From NCBI GenBank assembly GCA_023630585.1, contig CM042536.1:25970404-26034403 (forward strand): a stretch of 64,000 nucleotides of DNA. The letters are read 5' to 3'. The translations under genes and the position numbers were made by a program. The notes under the pieces were generated by a model. It saw nothing but the letters and a program-made list of their open reading frames with translations. It was not told the origin of the DNA and searched no databases. Shown piece after piece: positions 23,614 through 33,618 of the stretch; the stretch's first letter is position 1, and every line of letters begins with the position of its first letter. Origin of the DNA: Cranoglanis bouderius. Its lineage: Eukaryota > Chordata > Actinopteri > Siluriformes > Cranoglanididae.

Positions 23614-23640
23614 GAGGAAGTATAAGAAGACGTCACAGAG
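23614..23640 (+). CDS. pde1c: pde1c coding exon 2, 27-nt microexon
   Basis: This exon lies between TTTCTGTCTTGCTACAG and the donor GTAAGG. It supplies the last base of Leu34, then RKYKKTSQ, and two bases of Arg43. Four of its nine residues are Lys or Arg and a fifth codon completes Arg43, so it adds a strongly basic block to the first calmodulin-binding helix. It is phase 2 at both ends, so inclusion or skipping keeps the frame. Skipping would give RLRGL-LRCLVKQLERG, the arrangement I recall for PDE1A and, approximately, PDE1B. The exon is isolated by introns of 5.4 and 26.9 kb. Confidence 0.9.
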
Positions 23641-23704
23641 GTAAGGCAGCCTGGAGCGGCCGAGAGCTGAAAAACAGGGATTTCCTCTTGCCCGTTGGAA
23701 TGTA

Positions 23705-23751
23705 CTTATTTATTTATTTATTTATTTATCTATCTATTTATTTATTTATTT
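23705..23751. repeat. (TTTA)n microsatellite
   Basis: A TTTA tract, interrupted once by TCTA units, begins 64 nt after the exon 2 donor. Confidence 0.9.
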
Positions 23752-24044
23752 TATGTTGAGCAATGTGTCACTCTGTTGTTCAATTGCATCTGTGCAGTGA
23801 TCATGAAATAAACACAATTTTTTTGACCATTACATTTCCCTCTGGCTTAAAGGATGATGCAGTTTATTACTGACATGATAGCTACTGACACCAAATTAGT
23901 TTAGTGAGATGCTTTATGAGACTCTCGACAAACAATCCCTTGTGATTTCAGTGTTTGTATTCGATCTATTTTGATGTCTGTTTAGAAGAAAAGTGTTGAA
24001 TGCGTCAGGAGTAGGGACGGCTACTGTAATACAAAATAACAAAT

Positions 24045-24311
24045 CAGTCCATACTGGATTTTCGGGGTTTTTTGTGATTGTTGCGGCCAAAAATATTTGA
24101 TTTTGCTGCGGTATTTTTTCAAAACTACTTGAATTGGCGAAATTGCAATAGCATGAAATTGTTTTGCACGCTGTTTTGCAGTGATGTTTGTTGGTAAATG
24201 AAACCTTGTAGCTGTACTCATATTCGACGCACGTGAATCGAAGAGGGTTTGGCTGAATGCACGTTGTGATGACATTGTTGACTGCAAAATCGTGAAATAC
24301 TGGAGGGACTG
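24045..24311 (-). mobile_element. MITE family B, copy 2, with 6-bp target duplication
   Basis: Starts CAGTCCATACTGGATTTTC and ends TACTGGAGGGACTG. It is flanked on both sides by ACAAAT (24039-24044 and 24312-24317), a perfect 6-bp target duplication. The interior matches copies B1 (inverted) and B3 (same orientation), for example GTGATTGTTGCGGCC and CACGTGAATCGAAGAGGG. Confidence 0.85.
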
Positions 24312-24344
24312 ACAAATGCACAGACTGCTATTACTTCATGAGTA

Positions 24345-24975
24345 GAATGTCTACCGTAATACCAGTATCAGTTAGACAGACTGATGTTACTGCAGGAGTA
24401 GCACTACCTTAATACTACTAACAAATGGACTAACCAACATAACTGTAGAAGTAGTGCAGCTACCATAATAACAGTAACAAACGGACAAACTAATATTAGT
24501 GCTGTAGAAGCACAGCTACTGTAAAAACCATAACATCTGGGTAAGTTCTGGAGTAGCACAACTACCAAGATACAGTAACAAATGGACAAACTAACATTGG
24601 TGCTAGAGTAGCACAGCCACTTTTAAAACTCTAACAAATGGGCAACTACCATAACTCCTAGAGTAGCACATGTGCTGTAATAACAGTAACAAATGGACAA
24701 ACTAATGTTAGTGCTAGATAAGCACAGCTACTGTAAAACACACCTTATAATCTGGGTAACTACCATAACTCTGGGAGTAGCACACCTGCCATACTAGCAG
24801 TAACAAATGGACAAACTAATATTAGTGCTAGATTAGCACAGCCACTCTAAAAATGAACAAATGGGGAACTACCGTAACTCCTGGAATAACACACCTACTG
24901 TAATAACAAAATAGTGTTAGTGCTGGAGAAGCACAGCTACTAACAAAAATCCCTAACAAAAGAGTAGCATGCTTA
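24345..24975. repeat. Degenerate minisatellite, period about 100-115 bp
   Basis: A unit of the form AGTAACAAATGGACAAACTA, TTAGTGCTAGA, AGCACAGCTACTGTAA, AACTACCATAACTCCTGG, AGTAGCACA recurs. The AGTAACAAA landmark is at about 24473, 24574, 24685 and 24799, so spacing is 101, 111 and 114 bp, with degraded units on both sides. Each unit looks like two related halves, each ending in a GTAGCAC word. Confidence 0.8.
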
Positions 24976-25961
24976 TTAAAAAAGCTGTAATAAATATAAA
25001 TATTGTAATCGGACTAATATGTGAATGTACAGTATATTTTGTTTTTGTATGTATATGTCACAGCTCGTGCATGGTTTAGTCTTATATGCAGTTTGTGAGC
25101 AGATTATTTATTTTTATTCGGTGCAGTGTCTCCTCATGCCTTTGACATGAACTCAGTGACCCCCTTTCACCTGCCTCTCTGAAGATAAAAGCAAGGCTTG
25201 TGCTTTTGTTCATGTGTTTCTGATGGGAAACTAAAAGTATCTGCACTTAGTTTTGTGTTGTTGTGTTGTGCGACGCTGCTATGAGCATGCCAAAACGGGC
25301 ACCAAATGGTTTCCTTATGTACTTGATGCACATGTGGGGTTTAATGGGGTGCAATGCAACTATCTGGATCTGGATCTGTATCTGATTAGTGCTCCAAATA
25401 TTCCTGTCTGCATTTGTATTCGGATTCAAACCCAAAGTGGGCGTGGTCTTATTCATAATTGGTTTGAACTGGAGAGCTGTTATTTTTGTTTGTACCTGCA
25501 TGCTAATAGCCTAATATAAACCACCGCAACCCTGACTACACAGTTACTAAGGGTCGCCGCATGTTCATATTAATGTAATGTACATGGTCTGTTTTTGAGA
25601 CTCATTTCTGACTGCTCGCTCATGCCTACATGAAGTCGAAACCGAAACTTCTAATTAGCTATTTAATAACTATTTTGTTTTCATTTTTTTGTCTGCAGGA
25701 TCCCAGTCACAATAAACACCTGCTTCAACCAGATGCCATGTGAACCTTTTTTAAAAAAAAAGAAACAAACAAACTAGTGCACCTCCTTTGTGTATCTGTA
25801 TTTGTATGTATCTGTATTTGTATGTATCTGTATTTGTATGGTAGAGAAGGGATACTAATTGCAGCACATATGTTCTTTATGGGTCATGTTGTTTTAAAGG
25901 GACATCTGTTTGGAACAAATATGCGGTGGCTATTGCCAAGAGCTCCACTATTGTTAACAAT

Positions 25962-25962
<1 letters not shown>
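24976..25962. other. Intron 2 sequence
   Basis: No gene. A 16-bp tandem (TATCTGTATTTGTATG, three copies) lies at 25793-25840 and an ATCTGGATCTGG-type run at 25361-25384. Confidence 0.5.

Positions 25963-26008
<46 letters not shown>
25963..26008. repeat. (GA)n microsatellite
   Basis: About 23 uninterrupted GA units. Confidence 0.97.
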
Positions 26009-26012
<4 letters not shown>

Positions 26013-26883
26013 CAGTGTGTAGACAGCAGTGAGAGAGATGGAGAAATGAGGGGAGAGGGGTGGGCCTGGGCTAATATTAGAGAACGGGAGTGGGTTTAAT
26101 TGGTTGGGCTGCAGGGGGCGGGCTCAGCGGAGAGTTCCCTCTGCCGACTTCCTGTGCTGCTCGCCTCTGATTGACAGCTCAATGGGGCTCTGGGTAATTA
26201 TGGCAGGCTAATTGGCTGCAGAGAATTCTGGGACTGTGTTATTACTGACACCATGCAATAAGACAAATACAGTATGTGTGTGTGAGTAGATACGTGCACA
26301 CAAGTATGGGGACAGAGAAGATATGGAGGATGACTGTGAGGTTGGGATTGACTGGAAATCATTGAGATACGATCTACAATGAAATAAACGAAATCAAATT
26401 CCTCAGAGACGCTGAGCAAGCCGAGGTCTGAATCCCAACTGTTGTCTGTTTCTCTCTCTCTCTCTCATTTGCTAAACGACCAAAGAACATTCTGGTGTAA
26501 TCTCTCTGGTGTAATCCATTTCCTGAAACTGCTGCCAGCTGCAGAACGGAGTTATGTCCCGGTATACCTTGCAGTTCTTGATAGTTGTGCTTATTTGAAG
26601 TAGCTGATATTAGAGCAAAAATATTTCATGGACACACTTCTCCCAAAGTTTGGCCACTTTCATAAGCATCTACATAGATGAATGAAGGTTACGGGTGTGA
26701 CGTAGCATTCGTATTAACATGCATGGTGTCTCACTGCCTGCACGAGCTAAGCATCAAGTGAGACTGTTTGCATATCTAGACATGTGACCCTCAGGAACAT
26801 TTGATCCACAAAGTTGAATATAGACTCAAATGGCATTATACATTTAATCAGATCAGAATCTTATAGGAAAGGGTTTTTTTTTT
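26009..26883. other. Intron 2 sequence
   Basis: No gene. The segment 26040-26230 is GC-richer and repeat-free, with TAATTG and TAATTA words. It could be a regulatory element, but nothing proves it. Confidence 0.35.
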
Positions 26884-27150
26884 TTGCGAATTCCCACCCA
26901 CTAGCTAGCTCTCCCAACTTGCTAGGGTGAGGCCTAGAATATACTGTACATAATCTGAGACATGTGGAACTAGCCACCATCTTTTAAAAACTGCTGCTCA
27001 TGCTGCATCATAGGGCAGCGTAACACACTCAGAGGAAAGCGCTATCTACTGTCTTCCGCATACATGATCTCACAGATGCCTATTTGGTTAGTGTCATTCT
27101 GATTGAAAGGGAGAGAGAGTATGTCCCTCCCATCCAGAGAGCCAATTTTG
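26884..27150. repeat. Dispersed repeat family D, copy 1
   Basis: Shares with the segment 63310-63600 the words CACTCAGAGGAAAG, GCTATCTAC, CTCACAGATGCCTAT and TGATTGA followed by GAGAGTATG-like sequence, in the same order and orientation. No ends are visible. Confidence 0.7.
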
Positions 27151-27187
27151 TTTTCTTGGACTCCTGGATCATTGGGATGGAAATTGG

Positions 27188-27272
27188 TAAAGGTTGGCAA
27201 ATTGCTGAGGCATAAAATGAATGAAACACTTCAGGACATGCTGTCGTAGGAAAGTAATCACCATTACGGATG
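27188..27272 (-). repeat. Foldback repeat family A, small fragment
   Basis: Contains GCAAATTGCTGAGGCAT, GAAACACTTCAGGACATGCTG and a degraded GTCGTAGGAAAGTAATC block, as in the copies at 1190 and 61788. Confidence 0.5.
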
Positions 27273-28564
27273 AAGCTTTGTGCTATGGACATTTGTAGTG
27301 AATCGAAATCTGCCCCAAGGGACAACCAATCCAGCTTTGTTAGGGCTTTATAGTTTGGGAAATACGGTAGTCGGTAATTTGAAAAGAGGCTGTGTCAGGC
27401 TTGGGGGCGTGCAATCATCCTTGCCGGATCCGGAGATTGATGAGGCGAGACCTGCAAAAGTAGAAACTCTCTACTGCTAAATTGGGTGAAAAATGGCTGC
27501 GAAGCTCCCCCATCCCCTGACCCCCCACCCGCTCCCCACAGCTGGCGGCGTTAGGCTATAAGTGGTCCATTAACGTGTCCAAATAAGAGCCTGTACAACA
27601 TTCAGATGCAGAACAAGCTGTCCACCTGCAAACACACCTGGACGTCTTTCCCCTCTTGAATAAACACTGCTCTGGAGATTATACAAGCTTGTGCAGCGTC
27701 GAGTGCAGAACATTGTGCTAATGGAGACGGGTGCTTCTCACAGCTGCATGTAAATCATACAAGCAATCAAGGGTCAGACATATTACACACACTCACACGT
27801 GTATACACTTAACATAATCAAGTGATGCTCTCCTTGTTCACTGATGCTAATAGAGCTAATTGAAGGCATGACAATAAGTAAATGGGAATGAGAGAGATAA
27901 AGAGAGGCTGGCAAGTGCAACACAACCGAAGGGGGAAAAAAAAACTGTACTTGTAGGACGTAATAGCAGAAAGCAGAGCCAGAAGTAACCCAAGCCAGGG
28001 GAAACATGCTGATTAGGCAACGTGAGTATAGTGAGTTAGGTATTGGCATCTGAGGTGTTCTGCTGTCGCAGACTAATCCCAAGTGCACTCACTGACGCAG
28101 ATTGCTGTGGAATTCGGGGCCTCGGCCATGCCAAAGGTTTTGGGAGGTAAACGCAAACATGCGGCTGCTTTTCTTTTCTTTCCATGATCCACAGAAAGAG
28201 AATCATTAATCAGCTGTCAATGTGTGGCTAAAGCTGACTCGAGGCACAGTGTTCAATCTGAACCTCGCCAGAATTAGTTAAGTCTTGATTACTCAGTGTG
28301 AACCACAATACTCCTCATTCAGCTTTGCCACAAAATGTTTCCACACAGTGCAGTCAGCAGGGGTACTTACTCCACTTTAACACACCCAGACTGACATAAA
28401 AAACAACACTTATGTAACATCGAACGTTAGTCCTTGCCGTACCTGCATAGCTGTAACCAAACGGCATAACACATAAAGCAAACTTTATGCTTGTGTTTGC
28501 TTCTGTTGCTTAATTTCTGTTTACGTCTAAAAAAAAAGCCTGCTTTCGTATGGACATTTACACC
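27273..28564. other. Intron 2 sequence
   Basis: No gene or recognisable element. Confidence 0.45.
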
Positions 28565-28920
28565 ACAGCGCTGTTATCTTCTCGATTCTCACTGGTCAGA
28601 AGATGTTGACAGGTAGCAATGTGAATACATTTTCATTTCTATAGTAACACTTCTATGGTAGATGCTTCACAAACACAGATTTTTAAAAATGTGTGCAATC
28701 ATTGGTATGGATATGAAGTTTTCTGCGAGCAGCTGTTTATTTCGAGTTTTTTTCAAGGAGTCTCCAGTGTCAGAGGTAAAGCTGTAGCGTTAAGCTTTCC
28801 ATCATGGGAAAGCCTTCATGACACAGAGGACTTTGCAGTTTCTGGATTTTTTTGTCTTTTATTTCTTAATACTGCTTGTACACTCAGCTGATTTTCATTC
28901 TGGTTTTGATGGATCATCAG
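28565..28920 (-). repeat. Foldback repeat family A, copy
   Basis: Opens with ACAGCGCTGTTATCTTCTC and CACTGGTCAGAAGATGTTG, the complement of the family end block. It carries TTTCTATAGTAACAC and AAGGAGTCTCCAGTGTCAG (28754), and CTTCATGACACAGAGGACTTTG. It is antisense to the copy at 20664. A fragment with TTTCTATAGTAACAACTAATT continues the family at about 29700-29830. Confidence 0.65.
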
Positions 28921-29132
28921 GCAGTAGTTTTTTTTTTTTTTTTTTTTTTTTTGCAGATGAGCATCCATGCTTGAATGAATTTCTTCATTGGAAAAATCAT
29001 CACCGCCCACAAACCACAACGCATTTCATTGCCAAAAATGTCCTTGTGAAAGCCTGCCAAAAGCAATTGTAGTTTAGAGTATGTTGGAAAAGTTTCGCTC
29101 TGGCTGTTTACAGGTTTTGCACCCATTTGCTA

Positions 29133-29166
<34 letters not shown>

Positions 29167-30480
29167 GCACCTTTTCTCTGTGTGATCTTTTGTCCCCTTC
29201 CAGAGTTACAGATCCCTCTACACCCCCCCACACTTCCCCTTTCTCCCTCTGAACCTGATAATTAGCGAGGGTAATTGCCCAGTTCAAATGAACCCCTCAT
29301 CCAGCATTAATTACATTCCTCTTCTATCCGACACTCCTGTCCTCTCCTGCTCTTCACCTTCCCAGTAAGCCAGGTGTTCCCAGCTGTTTTGTGGGTGCAG
29401 GTGTGTGAACACCCCCTCGTTGATGCCGCACGCCTCTGATTAGCTGCTAGTTCCTGCTGTCATGACTGTGAGAGATATTTCACTCAGAAAGGTCGGAAGG
29501 ATTTAAAGAAAAGTGCTTGATGTGGCAGCAATGTGTAATACCATACAGTGGTGATTTCCACTTCGGGTCATCTTTATGAAGTATGACTTAATTATGTTTA
29601 CCACAGTGATGTTGAGTACTTTATTCTGAGTGTGTTTTTTTTTGTTTGTTTTGTTTTGTTGTTTTTTTTTTTAGTAATGTACATGTTCTAATGAATTATC
29701 ATTTCTATAGTAACAACTAATTCACAAGGACTTGTATGGTGGATGCTCCATATAATCAAAGATTAACAATAAATAGAATATTTAATATTAAATATTAAAT
29801 TAAATATTTCATATTTACAATGCACACATTTTTTTAGAGCATAAATATCAGGAGCGGCCAGTGAGGCCAGTCCTGGCATAGAATTTTCTGAATCTTGTAT
29901 TTCTAAAAGTAGTTTTAAAGGAATATTTTACCCAAAGAAATGCAACCATGGTTAACAACAACTGAAACCCTTGTTCCTTTTTGTTTTGGCATTTGGAATT
30001 TTCATCAGTCTTCATTTCCAGACAATTCTCTTCAGTGTTAGAAGTAGAGTTTATGTGATAAGATCTCTTATCCATATCCCTGCTGGAAAAAGAAAAAAAC
30101 AGCCTGGGCCAGTAAGCTGGTCTCAGCTTGTCACCAGCCTCAGATGGACGCTTTAAGGATAGTTCTAGCTTGTCAAGCTGGCACTAGCTGGTCAAATCTG
30201 ACGGTTATAGTGGGGTTTTGGACACTCTCAGGGTGGTTCTAGCTAATCAAACTGATTCTTTCTGGTCGAGCTTGCTTGTCATGGTTTAATTTTTTTTTTT
30301 TAAGGTGTGATTTTGTCTTTGGTCACCAGATGCTGCAATAGAAATTGCCCTTTCTAGGGACAATAAAGATTTACTAACATTGTTTATGGTGTACCTTTTA
30401 TGGCAGTGATCTTTATCATAAGGCTGTATATAAGAGCAATCTTTTCTAATTTTCTCATCTATTAGAAGGTAATGGTGAAT
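28921..30480. other. Intron 2 sequence
   Basis: No gene. There are poly-T runs at 28928-28952 and 29650-29672, and a short CA tract at 29133-29164. The segment 29210-29470 is repeat-free and contains TAATTAGC, GGTAATTGCC, CATTAATTACA and GATTAGCTGC words. It is a candidate conserved non-coding element. Confidence 0.4.
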
Positions 30481-30498
30481 ATATACTCATATATAAAG
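30481..30498. repeat. Left target-site duplication of LINE
   Basis: ATATACTCATATATAAAG, repeated exactly at 33601-33618 on the other side of the LINE. Confidence 0.95.
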
Positions 30499-30809
30499 AA
30501 TCTAGCCACAGGAGGTCACAAGCCAGTGTACTTTTTGTGCCGGTCCCAAGCCCGGATAAATAGAGAGGGTTGTGTCAGGAAGGCCATCCGACATAAAACT
30601 TTTGCCAAATTCAATATGCGAATCACTAACATGACTTCCATACCGGATCGGTCGGGGCCCGGGTTAACAACGACCGCCATCGGTGCCGTTGACCTACAGG
30701 GCACTGGTGGAAATTGGGCTACTGTTGGTCGAAGAAGGAGAGGAGGAAGGTGTGTTAGAGGAGGAAGGCGTGTCCGTAGGCAGAGAGAGAAGAGGAAAGG
30801 CAGGAGTTT

Positions 30810-31580
30810 AGGACTGAAAGTAGGGACTTTGAATGTTGGTACGATGACAGGTAAAGGCAGAGAGCTGGTAGATATGATGCAGAGGAGGAAAGTCGACATT
30901 CTGTGTGTCCAGGAGACCAGGTGGAAAGGGAGGAAGGCTAGAAGCATTGGAGCAGGGTTTAAACTGTTTTATCATGGTGTGGACAGGAAGAGAAATGGAG
31001 TAGGAGTGATCCTGAAGGAGGAGTTTGTGAAGAATGTTCTGGAGGTAAAGAGAGTGTCAGATAGGTTGATGAGTCTGAAGCTGGAAATTGAATGTGTGAT
31101 GTTGAATGTTGTTAGTGCTTACGCTCCACAAGTAGGTTGTGAGCAAGAGAAGAAAGACAGATTCTGGAGCGAGCTTGAGGAAGTGATGCAGAGTGATCCC
31201 AGAGGTGAGAGAGTGGTGATAGGGGCAGACTTTAATGGACATGTTGGTGAAGGGAATAGTGGGGATGAGGAAGTGACGGGCAGGTTTGGTCTTCAGGTAA
31301 GGAACCCAGAAGGACAGAGGTTGGTAGACTTTGCTAAAAGTATGGAGATGGCTGTGGTGAACACGTACTTTCAGAAGAGGCAGGAACACAGGGTGACATA
31401 TAAGAGTGGTTGCAGGAGCACACAGGTGGACTATGTGGAGAGAGTGTAGCTAGACAGCATAGGATGGTGGTGTGTAAGATGACTCTGGTGGTGAGGCAGA
31501 TGAAGAGAGCAAAGGCAGAGCAGAAGACAAAGTGGTGGAAGTTGGAAAAGGAAGAGTGCTGTGCGGTTTTCAGGGAGTAG
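30810..31580 (+). pseudogene. LINE endonuclease domain, copy 1, disrupted
   Basis: The frame carries the endonuclease blocks LKVGTLNVGTMTG, VQETRWKG (catalytic Glu), SAYAPQ, and VVIGADFNGHVGEG (Asp and Asn). It ends at STQVDYVERV because about 52 bp are missing after GTGGACTAT (near 31435) relative to the copy at 41268. That deletion shifts the frame and removes the VDYILC block. A TAG at 31578-31580 follows in the original frame. Confidence 0.88.
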
Positions 31581-33572
31581 TTGAGACAGGCTTTAGGTGG
31601 TCAGGAGGTGCTTCCAGATGACTGGACTACTACAGCCAAAGTGATCAGGGAGACAGGTAGGAAGGTGCTAGGTGTGTCATCTGGAAGGAGGAAAGAAGAC
31701 AAGGAGACTTGGTGGTGGAATGAGGAAGTTCAGGAGAGTATCCAGAAGAAGAGGTTAGCTAGGAAGAAGTGGGACAGTGAGAGGACGGAGGAAAGTAGAC
31801 CGGAATATAGGGAGATGCAGCATGAGGTTAAGATAGAGGTGGCAAAGGCCAAACAGAAAGCTTATGAGGACATGTATGCAAGGTTAGATAGTAAGGAAGG
31901 TGAAAGGGATTTGTATCGGTTGGCAAGGCAGAGGGATAGAGATGGTAAGGATGTGCAGCAGGTTAGAGTGATTAAAGATAGAGATGGAAATGTGTTGACA
32001 GGTGACAGGAGGGTGAGGGAAAGATGGAAGGAGTACTTTGAGGAACTGATGAATGAGAAAAATGACAGAGAGAGAAGAGTAGTAGAGGCAAATATTGTTG
32101 AGCAGGAAGTAAAAAGGATTAGCAAGGGTGAAGTTAGGAGAGCTTTGAAGAGGATGCAGAGAGGAAAGGCGGTTGGTCCTGATGACATACCAGTGGAGGT
32201 ATGGAAGTGTCTAGGAGAGATGGCAGTAGAGTTTTTAACTAGGTTGTTCAACGAGGTCTTAGAGAGTGAGAGGATGCCTGAGGAATGGAGGAGAAGTGTT
32301 TTGGTGCCGATTTTTAAGAACAAGGGAGATGTGCAGAGTTGTGGAAACTACAGAGGTATTAAGCTGATGAGCCATACAATGAAGTTGTGGGAAAGAGTAG
32401 TGGAAGCAAGGCTAAGGGGAGAAGTGAGCATTTGTGAGCAGCTGTATGGTTTCATGCCAAGAAAGAGCACTACAGATGCAATATTTGCTTTGAGAATGTT
32501 GATGGAGAAGTACAGAGAGGGTCAGAAAGAGCTGCATTGTGTCTTTGTAGATTTAGAGAAAGCGTATGACAGGGTGCCAAGAGAGGAGCTGTGGTATTGT
32601 ATGAGGAGGTCTGGAGTGGCAGAGAAGTATGTTAGAGTGGTGCAGGATATGTGAGAGAGCAGTAGGACAATGGTAAGGTGTGCAGTAGGTGTGACAGAGG
32701 AGTTCACGGTGAAGGTGGTACTACATCAAGGATCGGCTCTGAGCCCCTTCTTGTTTGCGGTGGTGATGGACAGGCTGACAGATGAGGTCAGACAGGAATC
32801 TCCATGGACTATGATGTTTGCGGATGACATTGTGATCTGTAGTGAGAGCAGGGAGCAGGTGGAGGAAAGTCTAGAGAGGTGAAGGTGTGCTCTGGAGAGA
32901 AGAGGAATGAAGGTTAGTCGCAGCAAGACAGAATACATGTGTGTGAATGAGAGGGATCCAAGTGGAACAGTGAGGTTACAGGGAGAAGAGATAAAGAAGG
33001 TGCAGGATTTTAAGTACTTAGGGTCAACAGTCCAGAGCAACGGGGAGTGTGGAAAAGAGGTGAATAAGCGTGTGCAGGCAGGTTGGAATGGGTGGAGAAA
33101 AGTGTCAGGTCTGTTGTGTGATAAAAGAGTACCAGCAAGAATGAAAGGAAAGGTGTACAGGACAGTAGTGAGACCAGCGATGTTGTATGGTTTGGAGACA
33201 GTTGCACTGAGGAAAAGACAGGAGGAAGAGTTAGAGGTAGCAGAGCTGAAGATGTTGAGGTTCTCTTTGGGAGTGACGAGGATGGATAGGATCAGGAATG
33301 AGTACATCAGAGGGACAGCACATGTGAGATGTTTTGGAGACAAAGTTAGAGAGGCCAGGTTGAGATGGTTTGGACATGTTCAGAGGAGGGAGAGTGAATA
33401 TATCGGTAAAAGGATGCTGAGGTTAGACCTGCCAGGCAGGAGGCCGAGAGGAAGACCAAAGAGGAGGTTTATGGATGTAATGAAGGAGCACATGAAGGTA
33501 GTCGGTCTGAGAGAACAGGATGCAGGGGATAGGGCTAGATGGAGGCAGATGATTCGCTGTGGCGACCCCTGA
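31581..33572 (+). pseudogene. LINE reverse transcriptase region, copy 1, disrupted
   Basis: Reverse transcriptase blocks are all present: KAVGPDDIPVEVWK, NYRGIKLMSHTMKLWERV, FVDLEKAYDRVPRE (catalytic Asp), ALSPFLFAVVMDRL and MMFADDIVI (catalytic Asp pair). Further on are KYLGSTV and RWFGHVQRR blocks. The frame is broken near 32650, where two bases appear to be missing (GATATGTGAGAG), and by a TGA replacing Trp near 32880 (ERtgaRCALERRG). Overall it is long and young-looking, but not functional. Confidence 0.9.
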
Positions 33573-33600
33573 AGGGAACAGCCGAAAGGAAAAGAAGAAG

Positions 33601-33618
33601 ATATACTCATATATAAAG
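33601..33618. repeat. Right target-site duplication of LINE
   Basis: Exact second copy of the 18-bp sequence at 30481-30498. Confidence 0.95.

Larger units (their letters stand above)
30499..33600 (+). mobile_element. RTE-like non-LTR retrotransposon (LINE), complete insertion
   Basis: It is bracketed by perfect 18-bp target duplications, so the 3102-bp insertion is complete as inserted. It has an N-terminal apurinic-type endonuclease, a reverse transcriptase and a C-terminal region. No RNase H domain is visible. It ends in GGCGACCCCTGAAGGGAACA, GCCGAAAGG and a short AAGAAGAAG tail instead of poly(A), typical of RTE-clade elements as I recall them. The coding region has a premature stop and frameshifts, so it is not autonomous now. 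It lies sense in pde1c intron 2. Confidence 0.92.

Noticed and set aside
30516..30947. Minus-strand open frame of 143 codons, repeated almost exactly at 41283-41714
   Set aside because: It is the antisense shadow of the LINE endonuclease region. It is duplicated only because the LINE is, and it has no domain of its own.
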